The position numbers were made by a program, and so were the translations under genes. A stretch of 64,000 bases of DNA from an uncultured Actinomycetes bacterium (lineage in GTDB: Bacteria > Actinomycetota > Actinomycetes > Nanopelagicales > Nanopelagicaceae): contig CAILXX010000016.1 of assembly GCA_903838295.1 (NCBI GenBank), positions 1 through 64,000 of the forward strand, read 5' to 3'. Positions 1 to 7,732 of this stretch are shown piece by piece (the stretch's first letter is position 1; every line of letters starts with the position of its first letter). The notes under the pieces were generated by a model. It was not told the origin of the DNA and searched no databases. It saw only the letters and a program-made list of their open reading frames with translations.

Positions 1-583
1 CCACAGCCGCAGTTGGTGCTGCAACCTTTGCAACATTCTTCACAGATACTTTCTTAGCTGGTGTTGCTTTCTTAGCTGGTGTTGCTTTCTTAGCTGGTGA
101 AACCTTCTTCACGGTTGCCTTCTTAGCTGGTGCAACCTTCTTCACAGTTGCTTTTTTAGCGGCTGCCGTCTTCTTAACAGTAGTTCCTTTAGCTAGCGTT
201 GCCTTCTTAGCTAGCGTTGCCTTCTTAGCTAGCGTTGCCTTCTTAGCTAGCGTTGCCTTCTTGGCTGGTGCCGACTTCTTCAGGGAGACACCGGCAACTT
301 TTCGAGTTGTCTTAACTGGAGCCCTCTTTGCGGCAACCTTTCGAACAGCTCCCCTTGCTGATGCACTTCGTGCGACAGATTTCTTTGCAGATATTGCTCG
401 TTTTGCTACTGCTGAACGTGCAGGCAATTTACGCGCAACGGTCCGTTTTGATGTCGATGTATTAGTGACTTTGGCAGCCGCACTGGCATTGCTGACCTCT
501 AACGCACCAGGTAGCACGAGCGCTGCAATCAAAGCAATTCCAGCCGTACGCAAAATCCACTTACTGTTTTGGCTAACTTCCAT
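1..583 (-). CDS. Exported Lys/Ala-rich repeat protein, C-terminus cut off by window edge
   Basis: The frame opens at ATG 583-581 and stays open to the window edge (at least 194 residues). Residues about 1-36 look like a signal peptide: SKWILR, a hydrophobic stretch (GIALIAALVLPGA), then a small-residue ASAAA exit. After that the protein is almost entirely Lys, Ala, Thr, Val and Pro, with repeats such as KKATLA, PAKKAT and KKVAPAKKA. This composition resembles histone H1/HU C-terminal tails, but the leader suggests it acts outside the membrane, perhaps as a cationic wall- or DNA-binding region. The C-terminal part, which may hold a catalytic domain, lies beyond position 1. It is divergent from the polysaccharide locus. 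Function unknown. Confidence 0.75.
   Translation of the reverse strand, partial: MEVSQNSKWILRTAGIALIAALVLPGALEVSNASAAAKVTNTSTSKRTVARKLPARSAVAKRAISAKKSVARSASARGAVRKVAAKRAPVKTTRKVAGVSLKKSAPAKKATLAKKATLAKKATLAKKATLAKGTTVKKTAAAKKATVKKVAPAKKATVKKVSPAKKATPAKKATPAKKVSVKNVAKVAAPTAAV
189..260. repeat. Four perfect tandem copies of an 18-bp unit
   Basis: The unit TTAGCTAGCGTTGCCTTC is repeated at 189-206, 207-224, 225-242 and 243-260, with degenerate copies on both sides. On the minus strand it encodes KKATLA blocks of the exported Lys/Ala-rich protein. Identical third positions show recent slippage or duplication rather than old selected repetition. Confidence 0.95.
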
Positions 584-722
584 TCGAATGTATACCTTCC
601 ATTTTTATAGGCAGTAATTGACCGCCTGAATAACGCGATTCTGCTCACTTACAGAGGGGCGCGAAGCTTACCAAAGTGCAATCTGTGCATAGAACTGCCC
701 TTGGGATGGCAGACTTACCCCC

Positions 723-1604
723 ATGCCCACAAACCCAGATTTCGTTCCAAAAATTCAGGTTTTTGAGCCGCACCGTGCCTCACTCCCACCACTTATTCCC
801 TACATCAAGGAATTTTGGCAACGCCGCACCTTCGCGATCGAGCTCGCAAAATTCAACGACAAAGCGGAGTACCTAGATTCACGCCTCGGAAAAGTATGGC
901 TAGTTCTCAATCCTCTTCTTCTTGGATTGGTCTACTACCTAGTTGTCACAATCATCCGTGGTGGTGGGCATAACAATGGCTTGACCACGCTGGACCACCT
1001 TTTGATCGGTCTCTTTACTTTTTACTTCGCACAAAACTGCATCACTGCCGGTGCGCAATCAGTCACCCTTGGCGGCCGTCTTATCCTCAACCAGGCATTT
1101 CCCCGTGCGTTACTTCCATTTTCTTGCGCACTCCAAGCTTTTCAGCAGTTCATTCCAACAATACCTGTTTATATTTTCATTCTCGTAACTGGTAAATATT
1201 TCTACCCCGCAACTCAAGTCCCTGGCTGGACTTGGCACTTCATCTGGATTCCATTCATCCTGATCTGCGTTGGTATCACCGGTTTTGGACTTGCGCTTGT
1301 CTTTGCAACTCTCAATGTATATTTCCGCGACACAAATAAATTGCTCAGTTACATCACCCGTATTTGGATGTACTTGTCTCCAGTCCTTTGGTTGCCAGAG
1401 ACACTTCATGGCAAGGCGAAACTACTGCTCTATGCAAATCCACTCGGGCCTGCACTTACCGCCACATCTAATGTTTGGATCAAAGGTGAAGGCTTAAGCG
1501 GGCTTATCATCTTTGGGTGCATTTTCTGGGCCGTCGTCTCCATGTTGCTCGGCGGATACTTCTTCATATCAAGGGAGCGCGACTTTGCAATCCGCATCGC
1601 ATAA
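723..1604 (+). CDS. ABC-2 type polysaccharide exporter permease (Wzm/TagG-like)
   Basis: A 293-residue membrane protein with about six hydrophobic segments (roughly 58-80, 88-112, 130-155, 172-198, 208-225 and 262-285) after a cytoplasmic N-terminus. Size, spacing and the amphipathic N-terminal stretch (FWQRRTFAIELAKFNDKAEY) fit the ABC-2 permeases that export lipid-linked O-antigen or teichoic acid-type glycans. The ATPase gene overlaps its 3' end, and nucleotide-sugar and glycosyltransferase genes follow, so it should form the export channel for the glycan made by this locus. The ATG at 723 is the only convincing start. No strong Shine-Dalgarno sequence precedes it. Confidence 0.85.
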   Translation: MPTNPDFVPKIQVFEPHRASLPPLIPYIKEFWQRRTFAIELAKFNDKAEYLDSRLGKVWLVLNPLLLGLVYYLVVTIIRGGGHNNGLTTLDHLLIGLFTFYFAQNCITAGAQSVTLGGRLILNQAFPRALLPFSCALQAFQQFIPTIPVYIFILVTGKYFYPATQVPGWTWHFIWIPFILICVGITGFGLALVFATLNVYFRDTNKLLSYITRIWMYLSPVLWLPETLHGKAKLLLYANPLGPALTATSNVWIKGEGLSGLIIFGCIFWAVVSMLLGGYFFISRERDFAIRIA

Positions 1605-2424
1605 CGACACCAGCACTACCAGGGGCAAGAAGAGCCTTCCAGATATGCCAGAAGATCTGGCTATCCGGATCGAAGACCTCTCCATTACCTACAAAGTGAA
1701 TCTCGAAGCAAAGCGCACTCTCAAGAACGCCGTAATGCGCGCCAGCCTCCGTCAAGAGGCGAGAACTAGGACGGTTGAAGCAGTCAAACATATGACGCTA
1801 GATATTCCACATGGCTCTGTCTTGGGAATAGTTGGATCTAATGGCGCTGGAAAATCAACTCTGATGCGATGTATCGCAGGAATCCTTTCGCCAACAGAGG
1901 GTCGTGTAATTGTGAATGGAAAGATTTCGACGCTGCTGGCACTAGGTGTTGGATTTAACCCTGCTCTTTCTGGCCGCGATAACATCATCCTCGGCGGCCT
2001 AGCATCAGGTCTCACCAAAGAAGAGATCGAAAACAAGACTGCCGAGATTACAGAATTTGCAGCACTACCTGAAGGTTTTATCGATCTACCAGTCCGCACA
2101 TATTCAAGCGGCATGTATGGCCGACTTTCTTTTAGCGTAGCGGTCAATATGACCCCAGATATCTTGCTTCTTGATGAAGCGTTATCTGCAGGAGACGCAG
2201 CATTTAAGGAAAAATCATTTGAGCGAATGCGCAAGCTCTGTGAAGAGGCGCGGACGATTTTGATCGTTTCACACGCTCTCGCAACCGTCACCGATCTCTG
2301 TGACACCGCAATCTGGATGCATAAGGGTCAGATGCTTGCGAAAGGTAAGCCTGAGCAGGTTGTAGACGATTACTTGAAATTCTTAAATGTCGGCTCGCTT
2401 CCATCAAACCTTGAAGATATGTAG
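1585..2424 (+). CDS. ABC transporter ATPase for polysaccharide export (Wzt/TagH-like)
   Basis: ATP-binding subunit partnering the upstream permease. Walker A is GSNGAGKST (about residues 84-92), the signature is SSGMYGRLSF (about 174) and Walker B is ILLLDEALSAGD (about 193), followed by an H-loop SHA. The protein stops soon after the nucleotide-binding domain, so it lacks the C-terminal carbohydrate-binding domain of long Wzt proteins and resembles the short form. I chose the TTG at 1585 because AGGGAG at 1572-1577 lies seven bases upstream. That start overlaps the permease by 20 bases. The ATG at 1645 is an alternative. Confidence 0.85.
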   Translation: MQSASHNDTSTTRGKKSLPDMPEDLAIRIEDLSITYKVNLEAKRTLKNAVMRASLRQEARTRTVEAVKHMTLDIPHGSVLGIVGSNGAGKSTLMRCIAGILSPTEGRVIVNGKISTLLALGVGFNPALSGRDNIILGGLASGLTKEEIENKTAEITEFAALPEGFIDLPVRTYSSGMYGRLSFSVAVNMTPDILLLDEALSAGDAAFKEKSFERMRKLCEEARTILIVSHALATVTDLCDTAIWMHKGQMLAKGKPEQVVDDYLKFLNVGSLPSNLEDM

Positions 2425-2436
2425 GTAGTTGGTTAG

Positions 2437-3672
2437 ATGTCGCAGAAGATCGATATCTCCATCATTTCATCCGGCGCAAACCTCGCTGATGCACGGCTCC
2501 ATCGCCTAACTAATGCCCTATTAGGCGCTGGACTAAGCGTGGAAATATTCGCACCTGGCAATCTAAATGATGCACCTAGGGCCATTGCGAATGAATCTTC
2601 TACATCTACAACCCCAGAACTTATCGTCCACGCAACCCGTGGAAAATTTCTGTCGAGCAAAAATCTATTGGCCCGGTATCACCGCTCGCGTATCTATTCA
2701 CTTCGTGCCCGTGGCCGCATATTTTATGCGATCTCCCCCGAAGCTGTTGCACCCGCTTTTTTCCAAGCAAAACTTCTACGTAGAAAATTCGCGGTAGATT
2801 TCTATGAAGATTATGTACATGTTTTAAAGGATCGCGGTTGGGCTAAAAAGTATTTTGGAATCTTGGGATTTATCGCCCTGATGGATGCAAAAGCAGCGCG
2901 CGCTCTCTCCAAAATTGCCGATTTAACAACGGTTGCTGATGTGCAGGTACCACCATTTGTTGCCGGCAATCGTCTGGTGGTCCGCAACTTGCCAGATGAA
3001 TCACTCTTAACTCAGAGTGGAAATCGATCTGCTAAACCACGTGCTATTTACATTGGAGATATACGCACAAGCCGTGGATTGCGTACGATGCTCAAGGCTG
3101 CAGAATTAGCACCCGATTGGGAATTCGATTTTGTTGGTCCTGTTGCAGAAGCAGACCGCGATTTTGTGGAGAATTGGATCGTAAAGAATGTGAGCCATAA
3201 TTCTGCGAATAGTTCATCTCCTCGCATCCGTTTTCACGGCAAGCTGGCGCCACGAGATGCCTGGAAGTTTGCTGAAGGTGCATGGGTTGGATTGTCGCTT
3301 CTAGAAAATACGCCAGCATTTGTTGAAGCCATCCCATCAAAACTTTATGAATACATGGCTGTGGGAGTTGCAATAATTTCTTCACCCTTACCTAGATGCG
3401 TTGAATTAATCAACAAAAGTGGCGCCGGGACTATTGCAGCGAGCGCCGAAGACGTTGCCGCGCAATTGAATGCGTGGTCAATGCAGGTATCGGATCTTCA
3501 GGGCCTAAAAAACGAAGCATCAGACCTTCACAATCTGGTACCTAATCGTGACGATGAAGCATCAGAAATCGACCGGATCCGCTCCACTGCCAAGCGATGG
3601 GCCGAGCAGAACTTAGATTCTGACGCAGAATACGGAAACTTTGCCGCTAATATGCGAAAAATTCTCAATTAG
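2437..3672 (+). CDS. GT4-type glycosyltransferase
   Basis: A 411-residue GT-B fold glycosyltransferase. The C-terminal donor-binding half carries an E-x7-E motif within VEAIPSKLYEYMAVGVAII (about residues 291-312), typical of retaining family 4 enzymes. An ISIISSGANLADARLHRL start fits the acceptor domain. It begins 12 bases after the ABC ATPase ends and is followed by the UDP-sugar genes, so it most likely adds a sugar to the exported glycan. Donor and acceptor cannot be read from sequence. Confidence 0.8.
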   Translation: MSQKIDISIISSGANLADARLHRLTNALLGAGLSVEIFAPGNLNDAPRAIANESSTSTTPELIVHATRGKFLSSKNLLARYHRSRIYSLRARGRIFYAISPEAVAPAFFQAKLLRRKFAVDFYEDYVHVLKDRGWAKKYFGILGFIALMDAKAARALSKIADLTTVADVQVPPFVAGNRLVVRNLPDESLLTQSGNRSAKPRAIYIGDIRTSRGLRTMLKAAELAPDWEFDFVGPVAEADRDFVENWIVKNVSHNSANSSSPRIRFHGKLAPRDAWKFAEGAWVGLSLLENTPAFVEAIPSKLYEYMAVGVAIISSPLPRCVELINKSGAGTIAASAEDVAAQLNAWSMQVSDLQGLKNEASDLHNLVPNRDDEASEIDRIRSTAKRWAEQNLDSDAEYGNFAANMRKILN

Positions 3673-3681
3673 CACCTGCGC

Positions 3682-3687
3682 TAAACT
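3682..3687 (+). promoter_or_regulatory. Leaderless-type -10 hexamer (TAAACT) for the acetyltransferase gene
   Basis: TAAACT ends exactly six bases before the ATG at 3694, so transcription would begin at the start codon. This suggests an internal promoter inside the polysaccharide locus. No convincing -35 was seen. Confidence 0.55.
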
Positions 3688-3693
3688 TCTGAC

Positions 3694-4293
3694 ATGGCCG
3701 TAAAGATTCTTCCAAGCGCTGACGTTGATAGCTCTGCAGTAATCGGTGACGGAAGCTCGATCTGGCATCTCGCCCAAATTCGGGATGAGGCAGTCATTGG
3801 TGAAAATTGCATCATCGGTCGAGGCGCATATATTGGTAGCGGCGTCACTATGGGAAAGAATTGCAAAGTTCAAAATTATGCCTTGGTCTACGAACCAGCG
3901 AAACTTGGTGATGGTGTCTTTATTGGGCCAGCCGCGGTCCTTACAAACGATCAATTTCCTCGGGCTGTAAACACAGATCTCACTCTCAAGAGTGGAAGCG
4001 ACTGGGATGCGGTTGGGGTAACCATCGGTGATGGCGCCAGTATCGGTGCCCGTGCTGTTTGTATCGCCCCCGTCACAATCGGCAAATGGGCCCTGGTAGC
4101 AGCAGGCGCTGTTGTGACAAAAGATGTCCCAGATTTCGCATTAGTGGCCGGAGTCCCAGCAAAAAGGATCCGTTGGGTGGGTCGCGCGGGGGTACCGCTA
4201 GAAGAAATCGGCAATAATCTCTTCCGTTGCCCTCAAGATCAGAGTCGATACCGCCAGGTCTCGGAGAATGAGTTAGTTGCAGAATCAATTTAG
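3694..4293 (+). CDS. wbpD: Left-handed beta-helix N-acetyltransferase, WbpD-like
   Basis: A 199-residue hexapeptide-repeat acyltransferase with repeated V/I-I-G-x-x coils from about residue 10 to 150, then the VVTKDVPDFALVAGVPAKRI close typical of sugar N-acetyltransferases. WbpD/WlbB enzymes acetylate the 3-amino group of UDP-2-acetamido-3-amino-glucuronate using acetyl-CoA. The assignment rests on the family plus the three genes that follow (aminotransferase, 3-dehydrogenase, 6-dehydrogenase), which complete that pathway. The hexapeptide family alone would not distinguish other sugar acetyltransferases. Confidence 0.72.
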   Translation: MAVKILPSADVDSSAVIGDGSSIWHLAQIRDEAVIGENCIIGRGAYIGSGVTMGKNCKVQNYALVYEPAKLGDGVFIGPAAVLTNDQFPRAVNTDLTLKSGSDWDAVGVTIGDGASIGARAVCIAPVTIGKWALVAAGAVVTKDVPDFALVAGVPAKRIRWVGRAGVPLEEIGNNLFRCPQDQSRYRQVSENELVAESI

Positions 4294-4325
4294 TTTTAAA
4301 ACACACTAGTGGAGAAGAGAGTCAG

Positions 4326-5408
4326 TTGATACCAGCAGCTCGTCCAATCATCGGTGATGAAGAGCGCGCGGCAGTCGATCGCGTACTTCAGTCGGGAATG
4401 ATGGCTCAAGGCCCAGAAGTAAAAAGTTTTGAAGAAGAATTCGCACAGTTTGTCGGTGGACGACACTGCATCGCCGTTAACTCTGGAACCTCTGCGCTCC
4501 ATCTTGGATTCATCGCTGCCGGACTACAACCAGGTGATGAAGTAATCGTTCCGTCATTCTCTTTTGCGGCTACCGCCAATGCGGTCGTACTAGCAGGTGG
4601 GGTTCCAGTTTTTGGTGATATTGATCCAAAGACTTTTAACCTGGACCCTAAGCATGCAGAATCTTTAATTACATCTCGCACCAGGGGCATCATGCCTGTG
4701 CATCTATATGGCCATATCGCCGACATGGATCTTTTCGAAACTCTCGGTAAGAAGCATGGCATCACTATTTATGAAGATGCTGCTCAAGCTCACTTGGCAT
4801 CGCTCAATGGTCGTATGGCTGGGGAATGGGGCAAAGTTGCTTCCTTCTCCTTCTATCCAACGAAAAATATGACGTCTGGCGAGGGCGGAATGATCGTCAC
4901 AAATGATGATGAAGTTGAACGCCAATCACGGATGTTGCGCAATCAGGGTGGCGTAATCCGCTATCAAAATGAGATTGTTGGATTTAACAATCGAATGACA
5001 GATATCCATGCTGCAATCGGTCGCGTTCAGGTCACAAAGGTGAAAGCCTGGACCGATCAACGTCGCAAGAATGCTGCATATCTGGATGCACACCTCAAAG
5101 GTGTCACAGTTCCATACGTTCGCCCCGGAAGCGAACATTCCTATCATCAATACACAATTCGCCTGCCGGGGGTCACTTCCCAAGAGCGCGACCAGGCAAT
5201 CACCGATATTAAAGCCGGCGGCGTTGGATGCGATGTCTATTATCCAACCCCGATTCATCGACTCCCCTCCTTCAAACTCTCTTTAGATCTGCCTGTAACA
5301 GAGGAGATTGTTAAGGAAGTAATCTCCATTCCTGTGCACCCTTCATTGACTCAAGCCGAACTCGAACAGGTAGTCAGCGTTGTCAATGACGTAGCGAGCC
5401 GCATCTAA
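4326..5408 (+). CDS. wbpE: DegT/DnrJ/EryC1 family sugar aminotransferase, WbpE-like
   Basis: A 360-residue PLP enzyme. The Schiff-base lysine is K180 in FSFYPTKNMTSGEGG, and the NSGTSALHLGFIAAG phosphate-binding loop lies near residue 58. WbpE/WlbC members aminate UDP-3-keto-GlcNAcA with glutamate. The TTG start is supported by GGAGAAGAGAG at 4311-4321. It ends two bases before the oxidoreductase gene, with which it should be co-translated. Family assignment is firm; the substrate is inferred from neighbours. Confidence 0.82.
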   Translation: MIPAARPIIGDEERAAVDRVLQSGMMAQGPEVKSFEEEFAQFVGGRHCIAVNSGTSALHLGFIAAGLQPGDEVIVPSFSFAATANAVVLAGGVPVFGDIDPKTFNLDPKHAESLITSRTRGIMPVHLYGHIADMDLFETLGKKHGITIYEDAAQAHLASLNGRMAGEWGKVASFSFYPTKNMTSGEGGMIVTNDDEVERQSRMLRNQGGVIRYQNEIVGFNNRMTDIHAAIGRVQVTKVKAWTDQRRKNAAYLDAHLKGVTVPYVRPGSEHSYHQYTIRLPGVTSQERDQAITDIKAGGVGCDVYYPTPIHRLPSFKLSLDLPVTEEIVKEVISIPVHPSLTQAELEQVVSVVNDVASRI

Positions 5409-5410
5409 GC

Positions 5411-6421
5411 ATGGCAAAACAATTGCGTGCCGGACTCGTTGGACTTGGAATGATGGGTCGCCATCATGGCCGCGTACTTGGTTCACTTGATGGGGTCGAA
5501 CTCGTTGGAGTCTGTGACCCAATGGGTGATCCGCATGGCGTTGCTGGTTCTCGTCCACTGGTAAAAAGTGTTGAAGAATTAATCGCACTTGGTATCGACT
5601 ATGCAATGGTCGCTGCACCAACTGCTTTCCATGAAGAACTTGCACTTGCACTTGCTGCGGCTGGAGTCCATGCACTCATCGAAAAGCCACTCGCAGTTGA
5701 TACTCCTGCAGCGATCCGAATCACAGATGCCTTTGCCACCAAAGGATTAGTTGGAGCTGTCGGCCACATCGAACGTTATAACCCAGCGTTACAACAACTT
5801 CGCAAAAAACTTGATGCTGGTGAACTAGGAAATGTCTACCAAATTGCCACCCGTCGCCAAGGTCCATTCCCTGCACGTATCGCTGATGTTGGCGTTATTA
5901 AGGACTTGGCAACACACGATATTGATCTGACCGCATGGATCGCGCGCTCATCTTTTATCTCGGTTTCTGCAAAGACCGCGCTTAAATCAGGACGTCCGCA
6001 CGAAGATATGGTCGCTGCAGTTGGTGAATTAGAAAATGGAATTATCACAAACCATTTAGTCAACTGGCTAACTCCGTTCAAAGAGCGCCTGACTATCGTG
6101 ACAGGTGAACGTGGAACTTTAGTTGCGGACACATTGACCGCAGATCTTACTTTTTATGCAAATGCTTCTATCGATACCGAGTGGGATGCAGTTGCTTCAT
6201 TTAGAGGCGTCAGCGAGGGTGATGTAATTCGATATGCATTTGCAAAGCCAGAACCTCTAAAAGTAGAGCATGAAGCGTTCCGCGATGCAGTCTTAGGAGT
6301 TGCTGGTGCCCAGGAACGAATTGTCACCATGGAACAAGGTTTGGCAACCGTTCGCGTTGCAAGTGCAATGATTGAAAGCGCTAAAACTGGTTCAGAGATT
6401 AAGATCGCGAAGGGTCGCTAG
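5411..6421 (+). CDS. wbpB: Gfo/Idh/MocA family sugar dehydrogenase, WbpB/WlbA-like
   Basis: A 336-residue NAD(P)-dependent oxidoreductase with a Rossmann start (GLVGLGMMGRHHGRVL), the conserved EKPLA near residue 91 and a GHIERYNP segment near 120. WlbA/WbpB proteins oxidise C3 of UDP-GlcNAcA, giving the keto sugar that the adjacent aminotransferase uses. It sits two bases after that gene and three before the 6-dehydrogenase, which fits one metabolic unit. Confidence 0.8.
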   Translation: MAKQLRAGLVGLGMMGRHHGRVLGSLDGVELVGVCDPMGDPHGVAGSRPLVKSVEELIALGIDYAMVAAPTAFHEELALALAAAGVHALIEKPLAVDTPAAIRITDAFATKGLVGAVGHIERYNPALQQLRKKLDAGELGNVYQIATRRQGPFPARIADVGVIKDLATHDIDLTAWIARSSFISVSAKTALKSGRPHEDMVAAVGELENGIITNHLVNWLTPFKERLTIVTGERGTLVADTLTADLTFYANASIDTEWDAVASFRGVSEGDVIRYAFAKPEPLKVEHEAFRDAVLGVAGAQERIVTMEQGLATVRVASAMIESAKTGSEIKIAKGR

Positions 6422-6424
6422 GTA

Positions 6425-7726
6425 ATGAAGATTGCGGTAGTTGCACTTGGAAAAATTGGTCTGCCCCTTGCAGTCCAGTTTGCTAAAAAGGGACACCATG
6501 TAATCGGATGCGATGTCAATCAAACGACTGTAGATCTGATCAATGCAGGTACAGAACCATTCCCTGGTGAGGCTTTTCTCGATGAATATCTCAAAGAAAC
6601 TGTCGGCACTGGTCACTTAGTTGCCACCACAGATACAACCAGCGCTGTTAGCCAAGCAGATGCGGTCGTAATTGTTGTGCCACTCTTTGTCAACGAAGAA
6701 GGGATCCCTGATTTTGGCTGGATGGATGCCGCGACCGAAAAGATTGCCGCTGGCTTAAAGCCCGGCACCTTGGTCTCTTACGAAACAACTCTGCCAGTCG
6801 GTACCACCCGTAACCGCTTCGCACCTGCGCTAGAAAAAGGATCTGGGCTTAAAGCTGGTGTGGATTTCCACCTCGTATTTTCGCCAGAGAGAGTTCTCAC
6901 CGGCCGGGTCTTTGCTGACCTACGCAAATATCCAAAGCTAGTTGGTGGCATAAATGATTCGAGCACAAAAGCCGGAATCACTTTCTACGAAGATGTCCTT
7001 GATTTTGATGATCGTCCAGATCTGACAATAAAAAATGGCGTTTGGGATCTGGGAACAGCTGAAGCAAGTGAGATGGCAAAACTAGCCGAAACCACATACA
7101 GAGATGTAAATATCGCACTCGCCAATCAATTCGCAATATTTGCAGAAGGTGCCAATATAGATATTGCAAAAGTGATTGCTGCATCCAATTCACAGCCGTA
7201 TAGCCATATTCACCAACCTGGCATCGCTGTTGGTGGCCATTGCATCCCGATCTATCCACGTTTCTATTTATGGAACGATCCAGAAGCGACAGTGGTTCGA
7301 TCGGCCCGCGAAGCAAATGCTGCAATGCCTGCGCACGCGGTCAAGCTGTTGGCAGATGCAATGGGTGGATCTGACAGCTTGCGTGGCAAAAAAGTTGTCG
7401 TCCTGGGAATTTCATATCGTGGCGGCGTTAAAGAGTCCGCCTTCTCCGGCGTATTTGGTACCGTCACAGCCCTCAAAGAACGCGGCGCAGTCGTAGTGGT
7501 TCATGATCCAATGTATAGCGATGTAGAGATCTCCGCGCTGGGTTTTACTCCATTTCATTTAGGTGAGGACTGTGATGCTGTCATTTTGCAGGCCGATCAC
7601 AAAGAGTACAAAGAGTGGACAGTTAATTGTTTTGTCGGTGTAAAAGCGATCGTTGATGGTCGCCGTACCATGAACCCAGCAAACTTTCCGGGAGTTGTAT
7701 TCCGTGTAATAGGCGCAGGAGCTTAA
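6425..7726 (+). CDS. wbpA: UDP-sugar 6-dehydrogenase, WbpA-like
   Basis: A 433-residue UDP-glucose/GDP-mannose dehydrogenase family member. It has an N-terminal NAD site (VVALGKIGLPLAVQFAKKGH), a catalytic cysteine C273 in GIAVGGHCIPIYP, and a C-terminal UDP-binding domain with VLGISYRGGVKESAFSG. The H-C-I-P form of the active site and its neighbours favour UDP-GlcNAc as substrate (making UDP-GlcNAcA, the first pathway step) over UDP-glucose. UDP-ManNAc dehydrogenase is the main alternative. It is the last plus-strand gene of the cluster; the next gene converges on it six bases away. Confidence 0.8.
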   Translation: MKIAVVALGKIGLPLAVQFAKKGHHVIGCDVNQTTVDLINAGTEPFPGEAFLDEYLKETVGTGHLVATTDTTSAVSQADAVVIVVPLFVNEEGIPDFGWMDAATEKIAAGLKPGTLVSYETTLPVGTTRNRFAPALEKGSGLKAGVDFHLVFSPERVLTGRVFADLRKYPKLVGGINDSSTKAGITFYEDVLDFDDRPDLTIKNGVWDLGTAEASEMAKLAETTYRDVNIALANQFAIFAEGANIDIAKVIAASNSQPYSHIHQPGIAVGGHCIPIYPRFYLWNDPEATVVRSAREANAAMPAHAVKLLADAMGGSDSLRGKKVVVLGISYRGGVKESAFSGVFGTVTALKERGAVVVVHDPMYSDVEISALGFTPFHLGEDCDAVILQADHKEYKEWTVNCFVGVKAIVDGRRTMNPANFPGVVFRVIGAGA

Positions 7727-7732
7727 GAAAGC

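Noticed and set aside
261-617. A 118-codon plus-strand frame across the 5' part of the Lys/Ala-rich gene
   Set aside because: It is the antisense of the repeat protein, lacks a signal or domain, and the minus-strand signal peptide is convincing.
1513-1644. Longer N-terminus for the ABC ATPase starting at 1513
   Set aside because: It would overlap the permease by 92 bases and encode a Cys/Ser-rich non-conserved leader; the TTG at 1585 has a good Shine-Dalgarno.
1752-2306. A 184-codon open frame opposite the ABC ATPase
   Set aside because: The plus-strand frame carries complete Walker A, signature and Walker B motifs; the antisense frame shows no family.
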